Part shown: one piece after another, positions 54,017 through 63,162 of the stretch
Position numbering within the stretch: the first letter of the stretch is position 1
Layout: each line of letters begins with the position of its first letter
Source: Pelagibacteraceae bacterium AG-470-G21
GTDB taxonomy: Bacteria; Pseudomonadota; Alphaproteobacteria; Pelagibacterales; Pelagibacteraceae
Direction of reading: 5' to 3'
Assembly: GCA_003211555.1 (NCBI GenBank)
Contig: QCSH01000003.1
Location: 50,932 to 114,931 of the forward strand
DNA length: 64,000 nt
Notes under the pieces: generated by a model
What the model was told of the DNA's origin: nothing
Databases searched by the model: none
What the model saw: the letters and a program-made list of their open reading frames with translations, nothing else
Position numbers and translations under genes: made by a program

Positions 54017-54967
54017 CTATTTTATATTTGATAAGCAAGTCTTTAAGGAATTTAATGAGTCTTTCTTAAAAGTATAACCTAATTTTTTTAATTTTTTTGT
54101 AGAGTAAGAATACTTGGGTATATCCCCATCCCATCCTCTTAATTTTTTCTGATATTTAATAGCTTTACTTAAATTAAAATATTTATAAAACAATTTAACA
54201 ATTTTTTTCACTTTGATGCCATTATCACCATAACCTAAATTTACAATTACTTGTTTTTTATTTAAAGATGATACAAATAACATTGCATCTATAATTTCTT
54301 TAGAATATGAATAAGGTTTCTGTTGATTTCCATTACCTAAAACCTGAAAAACATTATTTTTCAATTTTTTTTTTTTTAAAAAATCATAAATTATTCCGTG
54401 GGTTAAATTTTTACCAACAACATTGGGAAATCTGAAAATATTAAGCATAAAATTTAATTTTGAATATTTATAAAGTAAATAATTTTCGCAGAATAGTTTC
54501 ATTAGTCCATAATTTGTCTCAGGTCTAAAAGTTAGAAAATTTTCATCAATTTTTTTTTTTACCGTACCATAAATTGCTGATGATGAAGTGAATATTACTT
54601 TAGTATGACTTTTTATTTTTGACTCCAAGCTTTCAAAAGTATTTTTAGTTGATAAGAATGTATTTACGTAATCAATTTTTTCATTTTTATTTCCTAAATT
54701 TATGTCAGAATTAGCAGCTAAAAGCCATATTTCACAGATATTATTATTAATTTTTTTCAATATCTTATCTGGAATTTTTTTTGAAATATCTATTTTAAAA
54801 AACTTGAAATTTTTTTTTTTTTCAAATTTTTTAATAAATTTTTTTTTTCCAAGAACAAGATTATCCATGCCATAGATAAAATAATTTTTTTTATAAATAA
54901 TTTGCTCTAAAAGTTCAGAACCTATCATCCCAGCAACCCCTGTAATGATGATATATTTTTTTTTCAT
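54017..54967 (-). CDS. NAD-dependent sugar-nucleotide epimerase/dehydratase
   Basis: The 316-residue extended SDR protein has YIIITGVAGMIGSELLEQII at the N terminus, IWLLAANSDINLGNKNEKID near residue 82, VIFTSSSAIYGTVKK near residue 123, YxxxK in TNYGLMKLFCEN near residue 149, and FRFPNVVGKNLTHGIIYDFL near residue 178. The substrate is not known. It overlaps the upstream FAD protein gene by four bases, so the two probably act in one pathway. Confidence 0.82.
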   Translation of the reverse strand: MKKKYIIITGVAGMIGSELLEQIIYKKNYFIYGMDNLVLGKKKFIKKFEKKKNFKFFKIDISKKIPDKILKKINNNICEIWLLAANSDINLGNKNEKIDYVNTFLSTKNTFESLESKIKSHTKVIFTSSSAIYGTVKKKIDENFLTFRPETNYGLMKLFCENYLLYKYSKLNFMLNIFRFPNVVGKNLTHGIIYDFLKKKKLKNNVFQVLGNGNQQKPYSYSKEIIDAMLFVSSLNKKQVIVNLGYGDNGIKVKKIVKLFYKYFNLSKAIKYQKKLRGWDGDIPKYSYSTKKLKKLGYTFKKDSLNSLKTCLSNIK

Positions 54968-56283
54968 TTTAATCGAATATTAAAAATTTTTTTTGCTAAT
55001 TGTGAAGATTGATAAATGACTTGATCTGAATTCATATATTCCCAACTCCCCCACCTACCTATAAAGTTTAAGCCTTTTTTCATATAAAATTTTAATAAAT
55101 TATCCACGTTTTTTCTATGATTTAAGTCATAAATTACATAAGCATACTTAAATTTTTTTATCTCAATATTTTTTATATCTTTTATTTTGTTAGCAAATTT
55201 TATTTTTACTAAATCAGCTTTTATTTTTTCTTTTATTTTTGAAATAGGTAATTTATCAATACTATCATTATGTCTAAATGTAATTTCTGCCTGGAAGACT
55301 GTGTGATTTTTAACAGAATAGTTTTTTCCAAAAAAATTTAGTTTTGAAATTCTATGGAAAATTATATTTTTTTCAGGAACCATAAATGCAAAGTTATTCC
55401 CCACGAAATCTCCTTTGACTAGTATCATACAAATATATATTGAATTAAATTTTAAGTCTTTTGAAATTTCTTTTATTTTTTTTGGAGAATTATAAATATT
55501 ATATATTTCATTTAACGGTATTGTTGAAATTAACTTATCACAACTTAATTTTTTAATATTTGATTTTACAAAAAATTTTTTTTTATTTTTTAATATTTTC
55601 TTTATTTTAACATTATTTATAATTTCCACTTTGTTGTTTAGTTCTTTAACATAAGAATCAAAAAGGCTTTGTATCCCTCCTTTTTTTGGGTAATAAAAAA
55701 ATAATTGATGTTTATATCCTTCGGTTTTTTTTCCTTTTGCACTTTTTAGAATATCTTCCTTTGGAGGACGTGGTATTCTCTCAACCATTTGCGTATCTAA
55801 AAATGACGGGTCAAATTTCCAAATTTTTTTGTTGTAAGGCTCTAAATATAAATCTGTTATACCCTGGCCAAAAAAGGACAGGAAGAACTGCTTCATATTT
55901 TCTGGTTTTATTTTTTCATATGGATTGTTGATGAAACTATTTATGCAATATCTAATTTCTGATTTCTTTAATTTGCTTAGTTCATTTTCAAATGGATATT
56001 TAATGAACTTTTTGTCGTATAAAATTTTGTTTGAGCGTCTAAATTGTTCAACATTTTCACCTAATATATTTTTATTTAAATCTAATATTTCTTTATACTT
56101 TGAAAATATTATATGTGGTCCAACATCATAAGAAATATTATTTAGAAATTTAAATGATCTTAACAATCCTCCCGGCTTCTTATCTTTTTCTAAGATATAA
56201 ATTTTCTTGATTTTCTTAATATTTTGAACGAAATATGCAAAAGAAATTGCTGAAATGCCAGCTCCTAATATGATTATTTGCAT
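54964..56283 (-). CDS. FAD-dependent oxidoreductase (amine oxidase / UDP-galactopyranose mutase-like)
   Basis: The 439-residue protein starts with the dinucleotide motif IIILGAGISAISFAYFVQ and has KKPGGLLRSFKFLN near residue 37, DVGPHIIFSKYKEIL near residue 52, KIWKFDPSFLDTQMVERIPR near residue 150, and IGRWGSWEYMNSDQVIYQSS near the C terminus. Proteins of this kind occur in surface-sugar clusters and resemble protoporphyrinogen oxidase and UDP-galactopyranose mutase, but I cannot fix the reaction. It is divergent from a membrane glycosyltransferase-like gene 35 bases away. Confidence 0.75.
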   Translation of the reverse strand: MQIIILGAGISAISFAYFVQNIKKIKKIYILEKDKKPGGLLRSFKFLNNISYDVGPHIIFSKYKEILDLNKNILGENVEQFRRSNKILYDKKFIKYPFENELSKLKKSEIRYCINSFINNPYEKIKPENMKQFFLSFFGQGITDLYLEPYNKKIWKFDPSFLDTQMVERIPRPPKEDILKSAKGKKTEGYKHQLFFYYPKKGGIQSLFDSYVKELNNKVEIINNVKIKKILKNKKKFFVKSNIKKLSCDKLISTIPLNEIYNIYNSPKKIKEISKDLKFNSIYICMILVKGDFVGNNFAFMVPEKNIIFHRISKLNFFGKNYSVKNHTVFQAEITFRHNDSIDKLPISKIKEKIKADLVKIKFANKIKDIKNIEIKKFKYAYVIYDLNHRKNVDNLLKFYMKKGLNFIGRWGSWEYMNSDQVIYQSSQLAKKIFNIRLK

Positions 56284-56318
56284 TGCTTATTTTATATCAC
56301 ACTCTAAAAAAGATAAAC

Positions 56319-57932
56319 ATGTTTAACATTCTTAACATTAAAAATTCTATAATACTTATTATTATTATTCTATTCTATTTTTTATTTAATTTTAATTTTG
56401 ATCAGTTCGAGTTCTATTATGATGATTATTGGTTTGTAAGTAGTTTTAGAAATAGCAACGATTTATTTACAAATTTTATTACATTAAAGGAATACTATAT
56501 AGTCAGACCAATTGGGTTAACCTATTTAAGTTTATTGTCAATTATAGAAAGTGAAAAGTTAGGAATTTATTATCTTATAAATATATTTATATGGTTAATT
56601 TCGTCACTTATTTTATATTTAAGTTTCGCGCGAATTATTAATATAAAGTTTGGCTTAATATTTTTTTTTTTCTTTCTATTCCCGTCAATAAGTAGCGCTT
56701 TTTTGTTTTCGCCAATCATACAAGGTTTAAGTACAATCTCGATTTTTTTTTGGTCTTTATCATTATATTTTTTATCAAAAAATAAAGGTTTAACTAACAC
56801 TTTAATTAGCATTATTTTTTTAACTATGTCATTTTTGTCGTATGAAATATCCTTTTCACTAGTTCCAATAAATATTTTTGTATATTGCTATTTGAATAAT
56901 ATTTTCTCTTATAGTATTAAAGATTTATTTTATAAAGTAATTAAAATTTTATTTTTTTCTATAATTTTTGTTTTACTATTTTATTTTTTTCAAAAATTTG
57001 TTTCACTTTACTCAGAGGCAAATTTAATAAAGTATGGATTTAATGAAGAAGATTTTTTAATAAATGTTCAAAAATACTTTTTTACACCATTTAAAATACT
57101 TTATTATGAAATTCCTAAATTATGGATTATTGGAGCTATAAAAACCTTAAGTAAAATAAATTATTTTTTATTTTTTTTAATTTTGTTTTTAAATTTAATT
57201 TTATATTTAATAATATTTAATAAAAAAATCACCATTAATAGAATTTCATTTAAAATACTTTTTATTTTTAATCTTACTCTTGCATTTGTTTTTGTTGGAA
57301 TTTTTTTAATCTATTTAGTTGCTACGTCAGTACCTGACGTAACCGGTTATTACAGTAGAGGCCTACTATGCCTCCATATATTTTTTTCAATTTTTCTATC
57401 ACAAATGGTTTTTACAAAAAATAAATTTGTTATTTTTTTTACATTTCTTATATTTAATCTAAATTTTATGTCATTATCTCAAAAATTTTTAATCCACTTA
57501 GACTACGGTAAAGAGCGTAAAAAAATTATTGAAGCTACAAAAACATTAGCTGGTGTAAATAAAGTAATATTTACAAATTTTAATACTTTTAAAACAGAAA
57601 ATTATAACTTAATCCCTATATTTTCTGATGAGGTTTTTGATTATTCAAATGCAATAAATTTTTATACAGAAAATCAAATACTAGCTCATAGAATTTATAA
57701 AAAAGAAAAGTGTAATAAAATATTATATTATGAAAATAATACTTTAACTGGCTATGTGCCCTCAAGAAATAGAAAATTTACAGAAGATCAAAATTTAAGA
57801 TTTATGAAGATTTTAAAAGAAGACGTAAAAAAAACCTCAATTATAATTTATGATTATAATAAAAAAAAATTTATTGAAGGTAAAATTAATAATTTGGATT
57901 TTCTTTTGAAAAGTGTTTTTGATTGCCTATAA
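56319..57932 (+). CDS. Integral membrane protein, possible GT-C fold glycosyltransferase
   Basis: From ATG 56319 the protein has 537 residues, with about ten membrane helices and a soluble C-terminal domain of about 130 residues. An acidic pair in the first outer loop (FYYDDYWFVSSF) is placed like the catalytic aspartates of GT-C transferases that use polyprenyl-phosphate sugars. Late SVPDVTGYYSRGLLCLH recalls the same group. The frame is open back to a TTG at 56283, but that would overlap the divergent FAD gene start. The family is suggested only; the DPM1-like gene at 50480 could supply its donor. Confidence 0.65.
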   Translation: MFNILNIKNSIILIIIILFYFLFNFNFDQFEFYYDDYWFVSSFRNSNDLFTNFITLKEYYIVRPIGLTYLSLLSIIESEKLGIYYLINIFIWLISSLILYLSFARIINIKFGLIFFFFFLFPSISSAFLFSPIIQGLSTISIFFWSLSLYFLSKNKGLTNTLISIIFLTMSFLSYEISFSLVPINIFVYCYLNNIFSYSIKDLFYKVIKILFFSIIFVLLFYFFQKFVSLYSEANLIKYGFNEEDFLINVQKYFFTPFKILYYEIPKLWIIGAIKTLSKINYFLFFLILFLNLILYLIIFNKKITINRISFKILFIFNLTLAFVFVGIFLIYLVATSVPDVTGYYSRGLLCLHIFFSIFLSQMVFTKNKFVIFFTFLIFNLNFMSLSQKFLIHLDYGKERKKIIEATKTLAGVNKVIFTNFNTFKTENYNLIPIFSDEVFDYSNAINFYTENQILAHRIYKKEKCNKILYYENNTLTGYVPSRNRKFTEDQNLRFMKILKEDVKKTSIIIYDYNKKKFIEGKINNLDFLLKSVFDCL

Positions 57933-57936
57933 AAAA

Positions 57937-58578
57937 TTACTCTTTGATATATAATGCATCACCCCATGAACTATGCATTTCATTATTAGTATAAATTCTT
58001 TTAAATTTAAAACGTTTTAAGTATTGATCTATTTGATCTATTAGAGCACAATCTTTGTATAATTCTTTAAAATTAACTTCAGTATAAATACCTTTAATTT
58101 TTCCTAAAATTTCATCCGCTCCTTTGAAAGCTAATAGCTCTGCTCCTTGAATATCAATATTCATAAAATTAAAATTTGTTATGTTGTATTTTTGCTCAAA
58201 AAGACTGTTTAAGGTTTTTGACTTCAGATTAACTATCTTTTTAACATGAATTTTTGGGTAAATTTTTTTGTGCAAGTGCAAATCAAATATTGAATTACAA
58301 TCCTTAACATTCATTAACCGAAATGGTACATCATTTTTAGTTTTATCAGTAATTAAACAATTTTCTGTAAAGATTTTTTTTTTAAAGAAAAATGAATAAT
58401 AATATTTTCTTAATACTAGTTTTCTATATGAATCAATATCTGGCTCGATCATCAGAAAATTATCTATTTTCGTTTTCCTATATTCTCTTAATTCGGCACC
58501 AGATCCGGCTCCAATGTGAATGATACCATTAATTTTGAAGCTTAATTTTTTAATTAATTGATCAATATTTAGCAACAT
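57937..58578 (-). CDS. FkbM-family methyltransferase
   Basis: The 213-residue protein has an SAM-binding motif GIIHIGAGSGAELREYRKTK near residue 18, LMIEPDIDSYRKLV near residue 42, and the FkbM signature FNFMNIDIQGAELLAFKGAD near residue 137, followed by GIYTEVNFKELYKDC. FkbM-type enzymes O-methylate sugars or polyketides, and in a polysaccharide island the target is probably a glycan hydroxyl. A TATTAT at 58594-58589 (minus) predicts a leader of about four bases. The 63-base gap to the next gene holds nothing else recognisable. Confidence 0.85.
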   Translation of the reverse strand: MLLNIDQLIKKLSFKINGIIHIGAGSGAELREYRKTKIDNFLMIEPDIDSYRKLVLRKYYYSFFFKKKIFTENCLITDKTKNDVPFRLMNVKDCNSIFDLHLHKKIYPKIHVKKIVNLKSKTLNSLFEQKYNITNFNFMNIDIQGAELLAFKGADEILGKIKGIYTEVNFKELYKDCALIDQIDQYLKRFKFKRIYTNNEMHSSWGDALYIKE

Positions 58579-58641
58579 TTCGTTTTGTATAATAGACCAG
58601 TTTTCACTTTTTTTTAAAGTAAATCATAAATTTAGCATTTT

Positions 58642-59469
58642 CTAGATGCTTGTTCTCATAAACTTGTTATAAAAATAATTTATTAATTTGTTATTATTTA
58701 AAATAATTAATGATCTAACTGTTATCAATAAATAAAATTCAAATTTACTTATAAATTTGATTTTTAAACATTTTTTTAAGAAAGAAATATAATACTTTAA
58801 ATATTTTTTTCCTGATCTTCGTTCGTAAAAGTTAAAATCTATTTTGGTATTTACTAAAGTCTTACTTATACCAGCAAATATAAAGTTTTTTTTTTTTAAT
58901 TTAATCCACAAATAATAATCTTCAAAAAAGGGCACATTCTCGTAATTTCCTACATCTAAAATATCTTTTTTTTTCATCAACACAGTTGGGTGATTTATTG
59001 CATTTCTAAATTTAAAAAAATTTAGACTATTTTTTTTTTTATTATCTATAAACCTAGACCTTCTTTCATTCCCTATTTTCTCACTCATAGCTGAGTCAAT
59101 AACTGAAACATGTTTATTGTTAAGATGAAATTCATACAATAACTTTACTCTATTCTTTTTTGAAAAATCATCAGAATCACATCTTAAAATTAAATCATAT
59201 TTTGCCTTAATCACTCCATTTTTTAATACAATGCCCAATCCTCTATTAGTTGTATATTTTAAAATTTGTATATGGGTGTACTTAATTTTTTTCTTTAAAA
59301 ATTTTATATATTCATTTATTTTTTTATCTATTGGTCCATCTATAATGAAAATAAACTCTTTTGGAATAATCGATTGTTTGTAGATGACACTATTCACAGA
59401 TTTTTTAAATTTATAAAAGTTGATTTTTTTATGAATGGGTAATAGAGCAGTAATTGGTTTAGTGATCAT
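58642..59469 (-). CDS. Family 2 glycosyltransferase
   Basis: The 275-residue GT-A enzyme has ITALLPIHKKINFYKFKKSV at the N terminus, EFIFIIDGPIDKKINEYI, TNRGLGIVLKNGVIKAKYDL near residue 73, the metal-binding LRCDSDDFSKKNRV near residue 95, and NAINHPTVLMKKKDILDVG followed by FFEDYYLWIKLKK, the acceptor-side motif of this family. Donor and acceptor are unknown. Its ATG overlaps the stop of the upstream GT4 gene (TAATG). Confidence 0.88.
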   Translation of the reverse strand: MITKPITALLPIHKKINFYKFKKSVNSVIYKQSIIPKEFIFIIDGPIDKKINEYIKFLKKKIKYTHIQILKYTTNRGLGIVLKNGVIKAKYDLILRCDSDDFSKKNRVKLLYEFHLNNKHVSVIDSAMSEKIGNERRSRFIDNKKKNSLNFFKFRNAINHPTVLMKKKDILDVGNYENVPFFEDYYLWIKLKKKNFIFAGISKTLVNTKIDFNFYERRSGKKYLKYYISFLKKCLKIKFISKFEFYLLITVRSLIILNNNKLINYFYNKFMRTSI

Positions 59470-60557
59470 TAAATTTTTAATAAATTAAACTTTTTTTCTA
59501 ATAAATCGTTACTCAAATGATTAAGATAAAAGTTGGCTCCCTCTTTTGAGATTCTCTCATAAAAAAATTCGTTGTTGATTAACAATTCGATATTATTAAT
59601 CATTTCAGAATTATTTTGTGCAATCAATCCTCCTTTTAAAAAAGAGATATTTCCTTTATCGTAAGAAACAAATGGAATATTTAGACTAATCCCTTCAACT
59701 AAAGTCAAAGGGAAAACCTCAGTTATTGAAGTATTTACTATTAAGTATGACTCTTTTATCAGCATTTCAATATCAATATTTTTTCCGTCTATAAATTGAA
59801 CATTATTCAGATTTCTTTTTTTACACATTTTTTTACATTTATTAAAATAATTATAATCGGAGTTTTGATAAATAATTTTAAACAATATATTTTCTTTTTT
59901 AAAATGCTCTGCTATGTGAAGAAAGTTTTTTTGGTTTTTTATTTCACCTATATAACCAAAACATGAGAGAATTTTATTAGCTGATTTATCTTTAAAGCTA
60001 CCTTTTTTTTCAAATCTAGAGGTATTAAAATAATTTACTATTTTATTTTTTTTTAATAATTTGAAAATTTTTTCATCTAAATGCCTATTTGATTTATTAG
60101 TCCAATTTAAAGAAAAAAAAAGATCTACTTTATTTAACAAAATAAATAAAAATGGTAAATAAAAGAGATAAACTAAAAATCTAAATATATATTTTGTACT
60201 TATTTTATACGGATAAATTGAAATACCATGACTAATAAGAATCATTTTTTTCTTTTTATGATTTGATACTAAAAATAGTTCTGAAATTAGTGTTTGTAGG
60301 CTCTCAACTATTATCAAATCAGGATTATAATTATTTATAATTTCTCTAGCTTTTTTTTTAAAACTTATAAAATTAAAAATAAAATGAAGTAAATTTTTAA
60401 TATTAAGATTAAAATCTGCATTTTTTTTTTTATTCCTAGAAACTACTCTTATTGTATATCCCTTCTTTTTTAGAATGTCGTAGTGTGATTTGGCTGCTAT
60501 AGCTAGTCCAGTTGAATCATCAGGATACATTTCTTTGGAAACTAGCAATATTTTCAT
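59469..60557 (-). CDS. Family 4 glycosyltransferase (GT-B fold)
   Basis: From ATG 60557 the protein has 362 residues. The N-terminal domain starts MKILLVSKEMYPDDSTGLAI and contains NPDLIIVESLQTLISELF. The C-terminal domain has ILSCFGYIGEIKNQKNFLHI and the E-x7-E donor site NTSITEVFPLTLVEGISLNI near the end, then PFVSYDKGN. The frame extends to 60590, but the shorter start gives the family N terminus and avoids overlap with the upstream gene. The sugar is unknown. Confidence 0.88.
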   Translation of the reverse strand: MKILLVSKEMYPDDSTGLAIAAKSHYDILKKKGYTIRVVSRNKKKNADFNLNIKNLLHFIFNFISFKKKAREIINNYNPDLIIVESLQTLISELFLVSNHKKKKMILISHGISIYPYKISTKYIFRFLVYLFYLPFLFILLNKVDLFFSLNWTNKSNRHLDEKIFKLLKKNKIVNYFNTSRFEKKGSFKDKSANKILSCFGYIGEIKNQKNFLHIAEHFKKENILFKIIYQNSDYNYFNKCKKMCKKRNLNNVQFIDGKNIDIEMLIKESYLIVNTSITEVFPLTLVEGISLNIPFVSYDKGNISFLKGGLIAQNNSEMINNIELLINNEFFYERISKEGANFYLNHLSNDLLEKKFNLLKI

Positions 60558-60559
60558 TA

Positions 60560-61348
60560 TTATTTCTTGTAATAAAATAGTATTTTGCAAACTACAAAAA
60601 AAGACTTAAAAATATTTAATTTTGTTATAATTTTAATAAAATTAATAAAATTTAATTTTTTTAAATTTAAAAATTTTTTTAAAGCTAGATAATACAATTT
60701 TTTTTCAAAATTCACTGTTTTTAATTTATTTGAATTAGATGACCATCTGTTTGAGTGATCAATGTTAATTAAACATGTTGAAAAATCAACAAATTTAATT
60801 TTTTTTTTTAGTATATATTTTAATTTTATATAAAGATATAGGTCATCTAAGGGTAAATCTATAATCGGATATTTAACTTTAATAACATTTAAATTAAAAA
60901 GGCAGCTTGAGTGTAACCCTTGATTAGTAAATAAGAACTGATAATTAAAAAAGATTCTTTTAAAAAAATTACATTGAAATTTTTGTAAAAATAAAGCGAC
61001 GTTTTTGTTACTATTGTATTCATCTAGCATTTTTTTTGTATGATCTTCTCCCCATATATCATCTACATCCATTCTAAATATCAATTTATTTGAAAATAGA
61101 TTTAAACAATTGTTCCAGCTACGGGAGGGTTTAATATTTTTTTTATTTTTTATTATAATTATTTTGTTCTCTAAATCTAAAAAATTTAAGTTTTCTCTTA
61201 TTTTTTTTTCAAAATCCGGTAAATTTTTTGTATCATCAACTATTATTACTTGATCTGGTTTTATAATTTGTTTTTTTATATTTTTACAAAAATTTTCAAT
61301 AAATTCAGTTGAATTATAAGCGGGTATAAATATTGAGTATTTAGACAT
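60560..61348 (-). CDS. Family 2 glycosyltransferase
   Basis: The 262-residue GT-A enzyme has YSIFIPAYNSTEFIENFCKN at the N terminus, DQVIIVDDTKNLPDF near residue 32, KPSRSWNNCLNLFSNKLIFR near residue 72, and the metal-binding RMDVDDIWGEDH near residue 92. The C-terminal third is lower in complexity and less conserved. It overlaps the fucosyltransferase gene by one base (TAATG) and precedes the GT4 gene by two bases, so the glycosyltransferases form one operon. Confidence 0.87.
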   Translation of the reverse strand: MSKYSIFIPAYNSTEFIENFCKNIKKQIIKPDQVIIVDDTKNLPDFEKKIRENLNFLDLENKIIIIKNKKNIKPSRSWNNCLNLFSNKLIFRMDVDDIWGEDHTKKMLDEYNSNKNVALFLQKFQCNFFKRIFFNYQFLFTNQGLHSSCLFNLNVIKVKYPIIDLPLDDLYLYIKLKYILKKKIKFVDFSTCLINIDHSNRWSSNSNKLKTVNFEKKLYYLALKKFLNLKKLNFINFIKIITKLNIFKSFFVVCKILFYYKK

Positions 61349-62109
61349 TATAGAACAAGAGTATTTTTTATGAACAAATTTTCATCAAATAAAGATTTAT
61401 TTTTTAACCATATTTTAGAAAAAACCCAATTCTTATTATTTGATAGAAAAATGGGCCACCAACAGAAAGTTGAATTTGATGCGATACCTCCCTTGCTATT
61501 ATATATTAATCTAAAAGCATCTAATTCATTTAAGTCTAATTTTATTGTATTACTCAATTTTAAATCAATTAAAAGTTTATCCAGCTTTATTTGATCATCA
61601 GAGATACAATAAATTACTTTATCACTAAAATAGGAAGAGCTTTTTTTATAATAGTTTGTATCTAGCACGATGTGGTCTTTACTTTTATAAAAATCACCAC
61701 CTCTAAAATGAAGAACATAATAATCTTTTTCCAAATTTTTGACTCTTTGAATAAAGAAATTATCTTTGAAATCATTAATTTTTAAGTATCTAGCAAAAAA
61801 AATGTCCTGCCAATAACCTATTAATGTTTCTGGCAATAAATAAAAATTTTTTTTACTTAAATATTTATAAGTGTTTTCCATCCTATAATTGGCAACCTTT
61901 TGAATTAAACTAATTTTTTTTTCACTAGTTTCATTTGTAAATTTAAGTATATCTTGAAGAATAAATCTTCTTTTATTACTTTGATTAAACCATTCGATAT
62001 TAAATAAGACTCCTTTCTTTAATTTTTCTTCTAAAAATTTTCCGTAGGAATATTGAAAAAGTTGATTTCCTAGCCCACCCCAAATTCTTATAATTTTGTT
62101 ATTGCTCAT
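61348..62109 (-). CDS. Alpha-1,2-fucosyltransferase family protein (GT11)
   Basis: GT11 enzymes transfer L-fucose from GDP-fucose, usually to galactose. The 253-residue protein has all family motifs: IRIWGGLGNQLFQYSYGKFL at the N terminus, YVLHFRGGDFYKSKDH near residue 130 (the HxRxGD motif that binds GDP-fucose), and GGIASNSTFCWWPIFLSN near residue 207. Its donor is made by gmd and fcl in the same island. It heads the minus-strand glycosyltransferase operon, 39 bases from the divergent WecA-like gene. Confidence 0.9.
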   Translation of the reverse strand: MSNNKIIRIWGGLGNQLFQYSYGKFLEEKLKKGVLFNIEWFNQSNKRRFILQDILKFTNETSEKKISLIQKVANYRMENTYKYLSKKNFYLLPETLIGYWQDIFFARYLKINDFKDNFFIQRVKNLEKDYYVLHFRGGDFYKSKDHIVLDTNYYKKSSSYFSDKVIYCISDDQIKLDKLLIDLKLSNTIKLDLNELDAFRLIYNSKGGIASNSTFCWWPIFLSNNKNWVFSKIWLKNKSLFDENLFIKNTLVL

Positions 62110-62148
62110 GTCAGTCTATAGAAATAGTATTTTTAATATATACTATAT

Positions 62149-63162
62149 GTGATAAAAGTTTTCATGATATTTGAGAGTTTAACCTTTTTTTTTACATTTG
62201 TAACAACATTAATTCTATTAAGATTTTATATAAAAATATCAGAAACAATTAATATTTCTGACGAGCCGACAAATTATAACATGCACGATCGTAACGTTAT
62301 AACTGGATCTGGGATAACTTTTATTATTGTTTATATTTTGTCATTACTTGTTTTGTTATTTTTAGAGAAATCAAGTTTAATTAAATTAGATTATCCAAAT
62401 AGATTTTATATACTCAACTTTGTTTTGGTTTTTTTTTCATTAATGTCATTTTATGATGATTTAAAAAATTTACATCCAAATATTAGATTTTTTGTTCAGC
62501 TTTTATTGGTTAGTTTATCTGTACCTTTAATAAACACAGAATTTTTAAATACATACTTTCCTTTAAAAATAATAATTTTCTTTTTAGTTTTTTACTGGGT
62601 TTACTTAATAAATGTAATTAATTTTATTGATGGTTTGGATGGATTTTTAATTTTTTATTGTATTTTTTACTTTTTTAACAGCTTACTATATTTTTACTAT
62701 TTGGATATTGGTAATTTTTTTTACTTTCTTTCTATAGTTTTATTTTCGATCAGTATTGCATTTTTTATATTCAACAAACCGCCTGCAAAAATATTTATGG
62801 GTGACAGTGGTAGTATTTTTCTGGGGTATATAATAGGCCTATATTCTCTATATTTTTTATCGATTAATAGAATTGATATAATGATAACATTAATATGCTA
62901 TCCTTTTATGGATTGTTCATTAACAATTATAAGAAAGATGTTAGATGGTAAATATCCTTGGGAGAGATTATTTGATTATAATTTTTTAAAGCCTGTAAAA
63001 TTATACAATAAATCTCACAGCTACGTATTAAAATATTTTATTATCTATAATTTAGGTCTGACTATAAATTTATCTCTACAAATTTTTTATGAATTAAAAT
63101 ACTTTTTTATATTATCAATAGTTTATACTTTAATCTTAATAAATTTTTACAATAAAAAGTAG
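62149..63162 (+). CDS. WecA/MraY-family undecaprenyl-phosphate sugar-1-phosphate transferase
   Basis: This enzyme starts lipid-linked glycan assembly by moving a HexNAc-1-phosphate from UDP-sugar to undecaprenyl phosphate. The 337-residue protein has about ten membrane helices and the family's cytoplasmic motifs: SFYDDLKNLHPNIRFFVQLL near residue 100, VINFIDGLDGFLIFYC near residue 160, and AKIFMGDSGSIFLGYIIG near residue 215. The frame starts at GTG 62149; ATG 62164 is also possible and would suit the TATACT at 62139 better (about 13-base leader). Confidence 0.88.
   Translation: MIKVFMIFESLTFFFTFVTTLILLRFYIKISETINISDEPTNYNMHDRNVITGSGITFIIVYILSLLVLLFLEKSSLIKLDYPNRFYILNFVLVFFSLMSFYDDLKNLHPNIRFFVQLLLVSLSVPLINTEFLNTYFPLKIIIFFLVFYWVYLINVINFIDGLDGFLIFYCIFYFFNSLLYFYYLDIGNFFYFLSIVLFSISIAFFIFNKPPAKIFMGDSGSIFLGYIIGLYSLYFLSINRIDIMITLICYPFMDCSLTIIRKMLDGKYPWERLFDYNFLKPVKLYNKSHSYVLKYFIIYNLGLTINLSLQIFYELKYFFILSIVYTLILINFYNKK

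Noticed and set aside
61370..61594. A 74-codon plus-strand frame inside the GT11 gene
   Set aside because: It is antisense to the conserved GT11 C-terminal motifs and lacks any supporting signal.
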